A DNA stretch of 64,000 bases from contig NW_004624743.1 of the NCBI RefSeq assembly GCF_000247695.1, positions 3,172,200-3,236,199 on the forward strand, in the 5' to 3' direction. A program made the translations under genes and the position numbers. Origin of the DNA: Heterocephalus glaber (Eukaryota; Chordata; Mammalia; Rodentia; Bathyergidae). The notes below the pieces were generated by a model. That model was given only the letters and a program-made list of their open reading frames with translations, was not told where the DNA came from and searched no databases. Of the stretch, positions 12,200 through 24,244 are shown one piece after another. The number at the start of each line of letters is the position of its first letter. The first letter of the stretch is position 1.

Positions 12200-12440
12200 A
12201 TTTGCGATTCAAGCCAGAAAACTATCCTTTCGGTTTGTCACACATACAGAAGTTTAACCCAGCACCTCCTTCTAGGAATTTAGCACCCCTAAATATTTAT
12301 ACAAATAGGAGGTTCCATGTACAAAAATGTAATTGGAAAAACCTGGAAGCAACCTATACGTTCCTAGGTAGAGATTTGATCAACTGCCTTATTATATACC
12401 GATAAAACTAAATATTGTGCAACAGCTAATTTCCATGTCT
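12200..12440 (+). repeat. old L1 fragment, possible
   Basis: The order 'cttctaggaatttagcaccc', 'tgtacaaaaatgtaattgga', 'cctggaagcaacctatacg' and 'gtagagatttgatcaactg' parallels the L1 3' segment that encodes the last part of ORF2. It is strongly diverged, and its frame is broken relative to ORF2. Confidence 0.4.
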
Positions 12441-13439
12441 GTGGAAAATATTTCTTACTGTGGTGATTTGCAAAGATTTCTGAAGTGTATCCTTTAATAT
12501 AAAGGGTGATGTTATTTCGTACATTGCATATTTGTTAATTATCCTGTATTATTTATTAAATAAGTATATTTCCATGCATGCATCTTGCAAAACAACTGAA
12601 AATGTTGGGAAGAGAAATGAAAGCTACTTGACATTTCACTGAGTATTAACACAGCCAACCCTCAATAAAAGTAAATGATACAGCTATAAAAACTGGTGAA
12701 AGAGATTCAATATAGTCTTTTGAAGCTGTCAAGGAGGAAAATAAATTAATGAAACAGAGCACATTGCTAAAGATATAATTAAAGAAAAGTTTCTTAATGT
12801 AAAAGATGATGTAAAGCTACTTACTGAGAGGATATATTATGTACCAGGGAATAGTAACTCAGAATGGTCAACATCGAGAACCGTCCAGTAAACATGTGGA
12901 ATCTGAAGATGAAAGAAGAATTATAGGCAAATTAATCAGGTACTTTATAGTGGGAAAAATGCAACATGGTCCTCAGGCCTCACCTTTATCCAGTCCCAGA
13001 GGGAGTCAAACCCCGCCTCTGTGGTTCTCAGGGGAAATGTGGGTAAGGACTTTATATTCAGTCAAACTATCCGTAAGCACAAAGGGTACAAACAGTTTTG
13101 AACAGACAGGAAACCAGAAAATGCTGTTCTCCAAGGTGTTTCTTGCTGGAGGACAAACTTCAGCCAACCAGACCCCAGGAATGACGCGAGAGCAGTATAA
13201 TGGTGATCACGGCGAAATCAAACACAAATGTGGAGTTGAGTGGGACCAAATGGAATATAAATTTTATAAATGGTGACCATGTAGCAATGACACGACTGAG
13301 GAAAACTGTGAGAGGGAAAAGGAAAAGGGAGAGAACTTGAGCAAAATTCCCCTTGAACTCTTTTTAAGGAGCCAAAAGTAAAAGGAACACATTTCAAACA
13401 AAAGAACCAAGCAGTCAACATTCTATTTAACAGAAAAAT

Positions 13440-14400
13440 TGAACATCAAGAGATATAATGTTATTAACTAAGTCAGACAGTTGATAACACAGTGGCAGGG
13501 GCATGATCCATGGAAGAAATGGTTAACAGGCTGGACATTGTTAAAATAAAACAGAAGCCCTTTTCTGTGAAAGACATGAACTGGGAGAGAATTATTTGCA
13601 AAAGACGAATATGGTAAAGGACTGATCTTGAAAAATACAAAGAATTCCTAGAAACCTACAATAATAAAATGAACTACCCAATTAAAAAATGGACCAAAGA
13701 CCTGAACAAACACCTCATCGAATATTTCCAGGTGGCAAGTCATATCACAGACTGGGAAAATTATCAACGACAGGGATGCATTTGCTTTGCAGCCCTGGAG
13801 TGGGAATGCAGAGCATGAGGTCCAGGGCGGGTCTTCACACTTTGTCACCCAGGGCAGTGAGCACACACGGGACCATGGAGAAGGTCAGGCCGAGCCCACC
13901 CTCTGTTACTAACCCACCCCTTAAGACAGCATTGATTCACTCATCAAGTCTCAGGACCTAGGCACCTCTTAAAGGCCCTAGGAAGCCTTTGCAATGCAAT
14001 TAAATTTCACAATGAGGATTGCAGAGGACACTGAAAGCACAGCACAGGGAATACAAAGGAAAGCCACTTCAAGATGATACTGCTCCGACTAGAAGAGCCA
14101 ATGTCCAAGCCACAGACAGCATCAAACAGCAACAGGAACTGGAGCAAGGGGAACTCTCATTCACTGCTGCTGGGGTGCAAAATGGTACTGCGCTTTAGAA
14201 GACAGTTGGGCAGTTACTTAGGAACCTGAACATGCTTTTCCAACAGAATCCAGGAACTCACTCCTTGGTACTTACCCCCAGGACCTGAAAAGCGGCTGGA
14301 GTTACATCACGTGAAATCTTTCTGTAGGACCCAAAATGAAAATATGGTCTTATTATAAGCCCAAAAAGCTTGAAATTATCCAAGTTAGAGATTATAGGCC
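13440..14400 (+). repeat. old L1, ORF2 3' end and start of 3'UTR
   Basis: Consecutive blocks match the end of L1 ORF2: 'ttgttaaaataaaacagaag', 'aactgggagagaattatttg', 'gtaaaggactgatcttg', 'ccaattaaaaaatggaccaa', 'gacctgaacaaacacctc', then after an unrelated stretch 'attcactgctgctggggtgc', 'aaaatggtactgcgctttag' and 'agttgggcagttacttagga'. Frameshifts and stops disable the reading frame, so it is a dead copy. The middle (about 13800-14050) does not follow the consensus and may be a later insertion or strong divergence. Confidence 0.65.
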
Positions 14401-16330
14401 ACTCAAAGTACAGACTCTGGTAGAACTGTTTAAGCAATATCCCAATGGTTCTCCATGCTAATAGAGCATCTCAAATGATGAGAACTTTTCCTAGCAGGTG
14501 GTCTTTAAATTAAAAACAGACTTTCTCCTCTTATCTAAGTGAAAGGAAGCTGGGATTGTTAGTCTTTTGTAAAATGGTGGAGTCCATCCACTTGTCATGG
14601 AAGAGAGGGACTGCAAAGTACCCTGTGGATGTGATCACATGACAGCCAGCAGATGTCAGAGGAGCAGTGCTGAACAGTAAGGAGACTTTTGTGAGTGCCA
14701 GAAGACATAGCCTCTCAGCTCTTTGCATCCCTTGAGATACTGCACTACAAACCAGATCCCAAAACAGAAAAGAACAAGACTCATGTCCTGTTCGTCAGCT
14801 ATATGGACCTCACTTTGCAGTAAAGGAGGGAAAGAACTTCCCCAGACAGCAGTACTGTGGTTAACTCTCCAGATCTCACGTGTGACCCCCTTTAGTACTC
14901 TGAATCAGGAAAGAGCCACAAAATCACATAGAACAATAGGTTAAATGCTGGTCTCTGCAATGTACCAGCCCTGAGCACTCCGTAGAAACTGCTTTCATTT
15001 TTGGCCTTTAGAAAGTTATTCTACCAAATGATTACTATGGTAATTGGAATTAGGAATGGAATTATGGTTGAGCCCTAAATGACATGATGCTGATGTTCCA
15101 ACTGCTAGTTAGCTGTTACACTGAACTATTTTGAACAATGAGAGGGACAGGATCAACTTGTGGGAGCACTAATTTTAATTTTGGGATAGCCAATTTGTTG
15201 GTCTTTCACTGCTTTCTTAAAGGAAACCCAAGGTCTGAAGAACTTGCCCCTGGCCTATATTCAAGGAGAAAATTAGAGCATCCCTGCCTTAGGAGAAAAT
15301 ATTTAACCTCATCTTCCTTTGAGGACAGTGCAGTTTCACATTCACAGGACTCAAAATCTGTGCCACAAAATGAGAGATCTCCACGATGGATCAGTAAAGC
15401 TAATTACTTTGGGAATGATGCCCCCCTTTGTAGTCTCTGCAGAGCACATCATAATTCTGCGAAAGGGGAGGATGTGGGAGTGCTACTATACAGATGTGAC
15501 TTAAAGGCACAATATATCACAGAGCACTCAGGTTAAAGTTCGCTAGTCGTAAAGCATATCGCTGACAGTTAATTTGCTCCTATCTTCATCTGCTAAGACA
15601 TTAGCAGGATTTAATGAGTGGGTATCAACGGCAAACATTCATTATATATCTTCAGATGATGGAGAGGGTTATTATGGTAATTAAAATCAAGAGTCACAAA
15701 GAAGCAAATTAGAAATTAGAGTCCTAAGAAACAAATCAATAAAAAGTAAAAAGTCAGGCAAATTTTAAAAGAAATTGTGCATTCTGCATTTTGTTCTTAC
15801 CTCCTAAAAATATTTAAAAATACATACATATTGTAACAGTTACACACACAGAGCTAGGTGAGAGTTCTTGATAATAATTTTCCTCAGGAGACAAGTATAT
15901 TAACAGTGTCATAAGTTATTATTTCAAATGTATTTTATGTGTATACTATAAAGCCACTAACGTTACAAGGATGGGCGTATATAATACATACTGTTTTGCA
16001 CTGTTTCTTCAGTAAACATATTGTGGATAACTATGTCACTTCATGAAAAAAAAAGTACTTGATTCACACGTGAAAATAAATGTATTCATTGCTTTGGACC
16101 AATGAATATTTTGAACCACACTTTTCTTTATCAAATGAAAAAGGAAATAGTGCTTGAAGGACATTTAACTCTCAATTTTCTACTCTTCTGAATGATTTCA
16201 ATTTTACTGATAACCATGTATTTTTTATTACTGACAGCTAGATAAAAGCAATAAGCAAGAGAGAGAAATGGAGAGGCTCAATTTCAAAGGGTAAAGTAAT
16301 AATATAATTCAGATTGCCTGGTTATAATTT
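14401..16330. other. unique intergenic sequence
   Basis: No recognised gene. The frame at 15138-15536 (132 codons) has no domain I know. The adjacent 15536-15690 stretch is AT-rich yet keeps several CpGs, noted among the findings as possible conserved noncoding DNA. Confidence 0.45.
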
Positions 16331-16337
16331 TTTATAC

Positions 16338-16374
16338 TTTTTTAAAAGATCAAATTTTTTTTAAAAGATCAAAT
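16338..16374. repeat. tandem 19-nt duplication
   Basis: The word 'ttaaaagatcaaat' occurs twice, 19 bases apart, each preceded by a T-run (units ending at 16355 and 16374). A local slippage duplication is the simplest reading. Confidence 0.8.
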
Positions 16375-17129
16375 ATTTAAATATTAAATCTTTGGCTCTT
16401 TGTAGAAAAATCTGTGAACAAAGGGCAAAAATTTGTACCCAGATTCCCAAGAGGAATCATTACCTGACACAACCGGAGGCCAGGCTTCCCCGGAGTAGCC
16501 GACTCCAAGTGGTCCACTGGGAAGAGAACCCTGACTCAGAGCCTTTGTGCAGCCACCTGACCAATGGCTTCCAGTTACACCAGGGCCAGGAAATTCCCTG
16601 AGGAGTTCAATTCCTACAGCCTACTTTTTTATTGTTATTATTTTCTTATTCTGAGTAATACTTGGATCCAATGGAAGGAAATCTTTGTTTGCTTTGATCT
16701 TACTAAGAGCTCCTTAAAGCGCAGGTCCCAGCTGAGGAAGTGCATGTGAAGGCGAATATGCTGAAAAGCGAGATTGCTGTGGCTTGGTGCTTCTTTCCAG
16801 CCCATGACATGGAGACCCCTCTATAAGGAGCCTGGAGAGAAACTTCTGTCTCTGTGTAAAACAAACTGAGCAATTAATCTGTTTTTACCTTCTGGTCAAT
16901 GTGGATTTTGCAACAAAGCTTGTTTCTGGTTTTATTGTATTGAAAACGTGTAACCTAGAGGTCTCTAGACCCCAGCAGCTCAGGGTCAAAAGTGAGTCCC
17001 ATTAACATTCACTCCCAAACAAGAGGGCCCGGTGGACCTCAACTCCGCACAGAGAAAGCCTTTTGGCCAGACTCGTCTGCATGCCCCTCGGGGACTGCCA
17101 CACTTGATTCCATTTGGGGCTCGAAGTAG

Positions 17130-17500
17130 CATGGACCAATCGCCTTAGTTTAAGCAAAGAAAAAGGAATTTGTTACAGGGACCAGAAGTGATCTGTAGAA
17201 GGTAAGGGCAGAGAGATGCCTTTGTCTCAGAAAAGTCTAGAACCAGAGAATCAAGTGGCATCAGGAAGCTCCTGCTGTCTTTCATCATTGTTGCTTCCTG
17301 CTGTATTACTGTGTTATTCCCTCCCTCCCCCCTCTCTCCCTCTCCATTCTCCCCCACTGCCCCATCTTCTTTCTCATTGGCTTCCATAGCTGATCCAACT
17401 CAGCAACAGAAAATGAAGGCCAGTGAGGGCCCCCAAGCTTACATGACATAGATCCAGCCACCTGGAGAGGGGTAGAAATACCTGTGCCCAATGTTTAATT
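17130..17500. repeat. possible old interspersed repeat with pyrimidine tract
   Basis: A start resembling 'gcaaagaaaaaggaatttgt', followed by a pyrimidine-rich centre (17317-17375) and 'cattggcttccatagctga', recalls a class of old mammalian repeats that also seems present at 32060-32480 and 53490-53780. I cannot name the family. The pyrimidine tract alone explains the charged, G/E-rich minus-strand frame at 17145-17387, which is not a gene. Confidence 0.3.
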
Positions 17501-18490
17501 TCTGGAGAGGAAACTGACAGTACCACTTGAGCAGAATGCCCACTTTCTCCAGCTCACTATGGCAGAAGGTGCGGAGGGCATGCGGCCCTCAAATGGCCCG
17601 GTGGTGTGGTGGCTGGGAGAGCGTATTCCTGGAGAAGGGGTGAGCAGGGCCACAGTGTCCATGTGTGACGGCTAGAAGAGTGGTGTGTGGCTGCTGAGTG
17701 TGGTGCTCACCTCCCAGGACAGTGGCCTCCACACCGCTTAGGCCACGCCCCCACACAACCTGTCCTTGCCCTGCCCCGTTGCAATGTTCTTACCACCGAT
17801 CTCAAGGTCACAATCTCAAGATGCTGAAGCATCGTAAAATGCACTCAGTCCCTTTGGTGTGGAGCACCGAGAGCACCTGCAAAAAGATGAGGAGAAAGGC
17901 ACTCCACCGCGTGGGGGAAAGGCCATTCTGAGTGGAGGCTGGGGTTACTCAGAGCCAGGGAGAGAGCACAACGTAAGCCCACGTCTGTCTGATTCTGAAG
18001 CCCCTCATGTTTCTCATCTAAAATTAAACTTGTAAAAAATACAGTGAATATATTTTGTTTTAAACGAATCATACAAGCAAGCTCAACACGTAGAGGAAAT
18101 AAAAGCTGAGCTGCTTTGGCAGAACTGGGCTGAGTGACGGGCAGGCGATACCTGTCCACTTGTGCTACTGCGGGAACCTTGGCGACCAGGGACTAGAGAC
18201 GCCAGTCAGTTTTCAAACCTTACTTGAAATTCATTTGTGTTCAAGAATGCAGGGCAATTAGGAGCAGTTGCTAGAGAAAGGACCATTTTCTCTCAGAGAT
18301 GAGGCAACTCAGATTCTCCTGCGCCCTGGACAGAACCTGCCTTACTCTTCCTCAAGGGTAATTGGTGGCGTCCAGGTGAAATTGTGAGGAGGAAAATTAT
18401 GTTCCACTGCCCACTCAAAGGGATCTTTCAAGTCCCTCTTGGCCTTTCTGGAACACTTTGCTCAGGATCAAACCCCATGCAAGCTCTCCA
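17501..18490. other. GC-richer unique sequence
   Basis: Nothing recognisable. Short frames on both strands near 17.7-18.1 kb show no domain. Confidence 0.4.
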
Positions 18491-18495
18491 CACAG

Positions 18496-18497
<2 letters not shown>

Positions 18498-18538
<41 letters not shown>
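18498..18538. repeat. (AC)n microsatellite, about 20 units
   Basis: An uninterrupted AC run of about 41 bases, preceded by an imperfect 'cacagat'. Its length and purity suggest it is polymorphic. Confidence 0.95.
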
Positions 18539-18539
<1 letters not shown>

Positions 18540-18540
18540 C

Positions 18541-19589
18541 TTGGTTAATCAAGAAAATCAACTCGTGCTGATGTGTTGACTATTCAGTGCTCCTGCGGCA
18601 CAAAAACCAAGAACTCTCATATTGTTATGCGTGTGTCCCTGGAAAAACATCGCACAGCAAAACAAATTGAGGTTTCTTGTCAGACAGTGAGAAGTCCCAC
18701 CATGAACTTTGCCCTACATTTTCAGCCAACTCACAGAAACATCTGGCTCTATGTGTTACTCTACTTTACTCTCCCTACAAAGTCCCATTGAAACATTTAA
18801 AATAAAATTATAAACTCACAAAACCATATAGCTTAATGATAGAAAAGAGAAAACCATCACCAAGCCAGCCACTTTAAGGAATTTCTAAAAGAGAAGTGTA
18901 TATATGATTTCATTGCAAGATGAGATAAATTGCTAGCAATTCCACAAATATAACAGGAAAAAATTGCCCATGTCTCTTTAGAGGAAAATTTCACTCAATT
19001 CTTCCTGGGATAGAATTCCAGTGGTGATTTAACAATTGCAACTACTTTAAAAAATTAAATGTCCAAGTCCATTTTATCATGAGTATAAAATTGTGCAAGA
19101 TTTTCAAAGTTCTTCCAGTTATCTAAAGTAGGAGGTTGGAGTAAAAAAAAAATTTACATTTTTCTAATAAATATGCTTGTATCATTTCCCCTTTGGAAAC
19201 AGGGAGTCAATGTTATGTTGGTACATGCAGACTTTGTATACTGAAACGTTTTAAACAAGCTATGAACCAAGGATATCTTCATACATTTCAATTCTGTGTC
19301 CAAAAGTATCACTAACATCACACCTGTTATAAGATCCATTCATTTTGGAAAAAACTGTAAGTCCCATCTCTGGACCACAGCTGAGTGAATAAAGAAATGG
19401 GCTGTGTGGTTCCTTCCTTATTTTCCCCTTAATCTAAAACAAATATATTGTCTTCTTTCCTTCTTTTCCTTTTTTATGGCTTTGATTGTACATATGCTTA
19501 GTATAATTAAGACATACAAAATTAGGAGGTTGAAATTCTTTATAATTACTCAAAATAATAAGAGGAATTCTGTATCTCCAAGCTAGTAG
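18541..19589. other. unique AT-rich sequence
   Basis: No gene or clear repeat is visible. 19441-19560 is T-rich with a 60-codon frame of no known type. Confidence 0.4.
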
Positions 19590-20125
19590 GTTCTGATATC
19601 AAACCCAATAAACAAAACACAGAAAAAAAGCTAAAACATTTAGCTCAATTAAAAGAAAACAGATTATCATTCTAATGGAAAAGCACTCAAAAGACACATG
19701 CAGTCAATTAAAGAGGAAACACAAGTAATGAATGCATACATGAAACAGGAAAAAACTACAACTCTGCCAGTAGTTAGGTAAGGGCATCTAATAAGAGCAC
19801 TTAAGTCTCTGGTTAGGATTTGTTTTTCTTATCTCATCATTAGGAAGTTTTAAAGGTTTTTTAGGTGAAAGAAATATTTGCCAAAGGTGTGAACAAACTG
19901 GAATCCTTGACATTGCAAATTGGTGAAAAAAAATTGCAGGGAGACACTTAGAAATATGCATAATAAAAGCCTTAAAATGTGAAGATCATTTGGCCCACTT
20001 CTAGGAATTTGGCAGAAGACAATTAGATAAATACATGTAGAGCTCCATTACATAGCAGAATTGTTCACAGGAGAAAATTAATACAATGCTAAAGTTTAGT
20101 AATTGAACAAGTTGAAGTAGGGATG
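19590..20125 (+). repeat. old L1/HAL1-like 3' fragment
   Basis: Early text includes 'ctcaattaaaagaaaacaga', 'gaaaagcactcaaaagacac' and 'caagtaatgaatgcatac'. The later 'cccacttctaggaatttggc', 'aattagataaatacatgtag' and 'agaattgttcacaggag' follow the part of L1/HAL1 encoding the very end of ORF2. It is heavily mutated, with no intact frame. Confidence 0.5.
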
Positions 20126-20974
20126 GATTGTAGAGGTCAATGTCCACCGGAACATATGATGTGAGCACCGACCTAGAAAATGGTCTCCGCTTAACAGCTC
20201 TGTGGGCTCTCCTTCTCTGAGTGGTTCTGTGAAAGGGTGCCCCTGACAGACAGCGCTAGGAGAAGGGAGCCTGAGCACTCTGTGACCCCGGAACATGCAG
20301 CACGAGAAGGACTTGTCTTGCCCAAAATGCCATTGTACCCAACACTGAGAAATCCTGCTGAGCTAAACCTCTTGGAATAAAATACAAGACTCTGACTCCC
20401 CAACTCCTGATTGTTTTTCTAATATCAGCTCTGTCAACTTCCCTCCCTATTTGGGACCCTTCTCCGACTCACCTCAATTTCTGTCTCCTCTACCCCATGC
20501 CTTAACCGTATCAAATTGCTGGCAATTCTCCTGGATTTCCAAGAAGTATTAAGTTTCTCAACTTTCATTTGGTTTAGATTATTTGTTCTTCCTAGAATAA
20601 GCCTTGTCCTATTCATTTTTTTAATATTCAGGTTAATCATCTTCATGGAGACTTTTTTTGGATGATAGATTTCTCCCATTATAGAAAACTTTTTCACTTT
20701 CTTATTTATATATGTCACTATTACAATATTTAAAACAAAAAGCAGTATTTATTTTATGTCTAAATCCTCCCAGTAGAAGTGGAAACTCCTTAAAGGCAAG
20801 GAGGGAATGACTATTCATAGTTAACCCCAAGCAAAAGGGAAAAAGGCTTGGCCATCTAAAAGACACTGTACAAATTCTTGTGGACTGGAGGAAAAATAAA
20901 GCTAAATTTGAATTCACCAACTCTTTTTCCTGGCATTGGAAAAAGTAGAAAAAAATGAATTAAAGCAGTAAAAG

Positions 20975-21148
20975 GACTGAAGCAGGAAGATCACAAGTTG
21001 AAGCCTAGGCTAAGGAACTTAGCTAGACCCAATCTTGATATAAAATTTTACAAAACGACTAGCTTATAGCTCAGTGGTAAAGCACTTGCCTAGTATGCAC
21101 AAGGCCCTGAGTTCAATACACAGCACTCCCCCAAAAGAAAAAATCATT
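20975..21148 (+). repeat. B1-ID dimeric SINE (B1-dID type)
   Basis: A decayed B1 ('actgaagcaggaagatcaca', 'gcctaggctaaggaacttag', 'ctagacccaatct') runs through an A-rich linker into a well-kept ID unit ('tagctcagtggtaaagcact', 'tgcctagtatgcacaaggcc', 'ctgagttcaatacacagcac') and an A-rich tail. The box-B-like 'gttcaat' is retained. Confidence 0.88.
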
Positions 21149-21590
21149 AAATATTGAAACAATGGTGTTCAAAATGTGACTTCAATCAACAAAGAAGAGT
21201 GATCTCAGAGAGGCGGGTGAAACACAGCAGCAGCTGATTGCCTCAGCCTGCTGCCAGGGGAGGGTACATTCACAAGAACCTGCGAGTCCAACAGATTCCC
21301 CAAGGTGACAAGATAGAGCTGAGTGTCTAGCAAATTTTTCTCAGTGATGACAAGTGACAAATAAATGATAAGCAAAAGGGGAAATGACAGGTTACTATGT
21401 CAATCCTTATGCTTCCAATGGATTTGCAAATCTTAAGGAAAAATGCAATCAACTCTCAACTGTTCACATTATAACCATTTTGTGGAAACTCAACAAAGCT
21501 GGTCTTGTTGGGAGAACCGGAAATTGATTCTGGGAACCTCCAATCTTTTACCTGTTATCTTTGATAATCTGCTGGAAGATGGTAAGTAGT
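21149..21590. other. unique sequence between SINEs
   Basis: No gene or repeat recognised. Confidence 0.4.
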
Positions 21591-21599
21591 GGCAGGATC

Positions 21600-21770
21600 A
21601 GCCTACCTGGGACACTTCCCTGCTCTAATACCTAGGTAGACTTGTCCAGTTTAACTTCTATGTGCCTCTGTTTCTACATTTATAAAATTAGGATGATGAT
21701 AGTATGTATTTCATGAGGCTGTTTTGAGGATTAAATGAATTATACATGTAAAGCTTTTAGAACATTAGGT
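21600..21770 (+). repeat. MIR SINE
   Basis: 'gtccagtttaacttctatgt', 'gcctctgtttctacatttat', 'aaaattaggatgatgatag', 'tcatgaggctgttttgagga', 'ttaaatgaattatacatgta' and 'aagcttttagaacat' follow the 3' two thirds of MIR. The tRNA-like head is missing or unrecognisable. Confidence 0.68.
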
Positions 21771-23340
21771 CAAATGAATTACATACTACACTTGATTTTA
21801 GGCAAAAGGCCAAGACGCAATAGGGTCAAATGATTAGGGGTTGAAAAGTTCCATGTTATATATAATCTGATCCACTGAGTTAGAAGAATAATCATAACCC
21901 TTCATCATAACAAGAGCTGTACAGTTTTTTATTGAAACAATAAGTGAAACTGTAAATTCTTAGCTGCCATTAAGCGCTAAATGATTCCTTAACACGTGTA
22001 CGGCATTCGTCTCCCTGTCTTGCATCTTATTGAAAACAGAACTGTCTTCAGATTTGTGTGTATGAAAAAAGCTTAAAATGCACAGCAGATTGTCTTATCA
22101 AAGAAACTGAAATCTCCCAGCCCCAGAAGATTATGTCTGAAGACAAAACTAGACCACCATCATTTCAAAGCAAAATTATTCTTTTGTCAAATGACAGCAG
22201 TTGAAAACCTGACTTTTTTCTTGTGGATATACATATGCTTTACCTCAAAAGCCTGACACTATACCATGAATTGAATAAACTCTTTAAGTGCTCAGGCTTG
22301 AGTATGAAAATGTAGCAGTATTTTCCTGCAGCCTTGAACATGGAACTGTGTGTCTTCTAATTGTGCTGGAAACATCTGTTTGATGGGGGGGCTCTGAGAT
22401 TAGTCAGATAACAGGCATTTTTCCCATTTAGGTTTTATGACGATAGAAGAAACTTGGGGTGCAAGCTTCTCAAGTAAATGTTTTCTGAGCATCAGCATTA
22501 GATTTCTCGCTCACATTTTGAATTTCTAATCAGAAAGGCAGATGACGTGAGGAAAGGCGATGTTTATGCAGGAACCAGAAGCTGCTCCGCAATGAGTTCT
22601 GGATGCATCGGGTGTTGGCGTCCATGGGGCACCTGGTGTCTCAGGGAATGGGACGCTGAGGTGGATTCGTTTCCTTTCCAACCCAAGGGCTCAGTGCCCT
22701 CAGTAGTCACAGCTTGAAAGAAAAGGATTCCCTTACTGTCACTGACATCCCCACAGGCAGGGCACGGAGGACCCGGCTCGTAAGAGAAGTCAGAACATCT
22801 CAGAGGAGCATGAAATATCAATTTATTATAGATCCTGCTGCTGTGGTAATTCTACCGCTCGTTCATCACAGTCCAAGTGAATGAGAAGTTTTCATCATTT
22901 CTCAGAAAACAGCAGAAGTCAGAACTCATGGCAGGGGGGTCTTGTGTTTTGAGGATTTTCTATAAAGAGGAGTTTAATGACTTTTCAATTATTTGCTAAG
23001 TAAAAGACTATAATAGACACAAATGCTTTATGAATTAAGTCAAACACTTCTTCTGTGAGACGCTTCCTGTGACTTCTGTTGCTTTCACAGTGGGTTTCGT
23101 GTGCAATAACATGCTTCAATCAAGCCAACTTCATGTAACTCTGCTAACAGGAAGGATTTCTGTCACAGATTTTACAGACCTCTTCCGTCGTGACGGACAT
23201 CCTGAGCAAGCGAGCAGGACTTTCTACACTGACGTTCAAACAGCTCATCCCTGATCTTTCAATTCGCACCATTGCCCCTGTACCATCTACTCTCTGAACT
23301 GGAACAATCACTGTGTAAGCATCTCATGGCTTTCTCGCCT
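21771..23340. other. unique sequence, possibly with conserved noncoding DNA
   Basis: No gene is recognised. 21960-22210 is AT-rich with retained CpGs ('gccattaagcgctaaatg', 'aacacgtgtacggcattcg') and looks less decayed than its surroundings. 22555-22830 is GC-richer, and its minus-strand frame of 85 codons has no domain. Confidence 0.4.
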
Positions 23341-23344
23341 TGGG

Positions 23345-23780
23345 TCCCTCTAGGAGTTTTCTATTGCACTGAAAATGAAATGCAAACTCCTTACCCCGGC
23401 TTAGGAAGTTCTCCACATCCTGGCCTTCACTGAGCGCTAAGGACTTGGCTTCCTCCCCGACTCAGTCACTGCTCCAGCCACATCTGCTCCATCAGCCAAG
23501 ATGCTGATTCTTCATGACAGACGTGGCTCACCTGTCCAGTTGCCACTGGCCACTGTCGGCCCTCACCTCTAACATGGGAGGAGCCCACCTGCAGCCTTGG
23601 CCCTGCCGAAGAGCAGCCACGGCAATCTTTGGAAAACATTAATCCGATCACATCAACTGAGTGCTTTAGATACTTCAGTGGCACATGGTGGCCATTATGA
23701 TGATATAAAAATTCCTTCACCTGGCTCAGGAGATGCTGCAAAATGTGACTGCTGTGATCTCTCTTGCCTAATCCTGTATC
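23345..23780 (+). repeat. L2 LINE fragments
   Basis: Two pieces of the L2 3' region lie side by side: 'aatgaaatgcaaactcctta' and 'ctccagccacatctgctcca' (23370-23495), and 'taatccgatcacatcaact' with 'gatacttcagtggc' (23640-23685). In an intact L2 the second block precedes the first, so there are two separate fragments or a rearranged one. The 129-codon minus-strand frame across this region is antisense L2. Confidence 0.55.
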
Positions 23781-24021
23781 TAATATGCTGGTCTGATCCT
23801 GTACACCAGAACCCACAATTGCCACACTTCTGTCATGATGTGTAGCTTTAGTCATGGTCTCAGATCATACCCACAAATGTTCTCTTAGACTGAGGTGTCC
23901 TTTCCATCTTTCTTGTTCCTAAACATTTCCCGCTTATGACCACTATGGATGATTCCCACAGCATCCTGTTCTTCATATAATGCAGATGCACGATCTATTG
24001 TAATTATGTTTCCCTTTAGAC

Positions 24022-24244
24022 CAGAGGTTGGCAAACAATGGCCTGAGCCTACATCCCATCCCTCCACTTGGTTTTGTAAATAAAGTTTTATTGAGACATA
24101 GCTGCACCTGCTCATTTGCACATAGTCTCTGGCTGCTGGTTTGCTACAACAGCTGAGTTAGGACATCAACACAGAATCTATAGAGTTAGCAAAGCCAAAA
24201 ACATTCCCTGTTTGGCCCTTAATAGAAAAAAATGCCAGCCCTAG
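24022..24244. mobile_element. hAT-type nonautonomous DNA transposon relic
   Basis: The left end 'cagaggttggcaaacaatgg' and right end 'aaaaatgccagccctag' are diverged inverted copies of each other. The body contains 'tttgtaaataaagttttatt', 'gagacatagctgcacctgc' and 'tctctggctgctggtttgc'. About 223 bp with 'CAGxGGTxGGCAAAC'-type ends is a common mammalian hAT MITE layout; I do not name the subfamily. An 8-bp target duplication is not evident. Confidence 0.68.

Noticed and set aside
12839..13276. 145-codon plus frame
   Set aside because: It lies between L1 remains, has no recognised domain, and shows no repeat of L1 ORF1 or ORF2 motifs.
18498..18538. CRISPR-like or other array
   Set aside because: It is a plain dinucleotide microsatellite with no spacers, and the window is mammalian.
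23466..23855. 129-codon minus-strand frame
   Set aside because: It is the antisense of L2 fragments.
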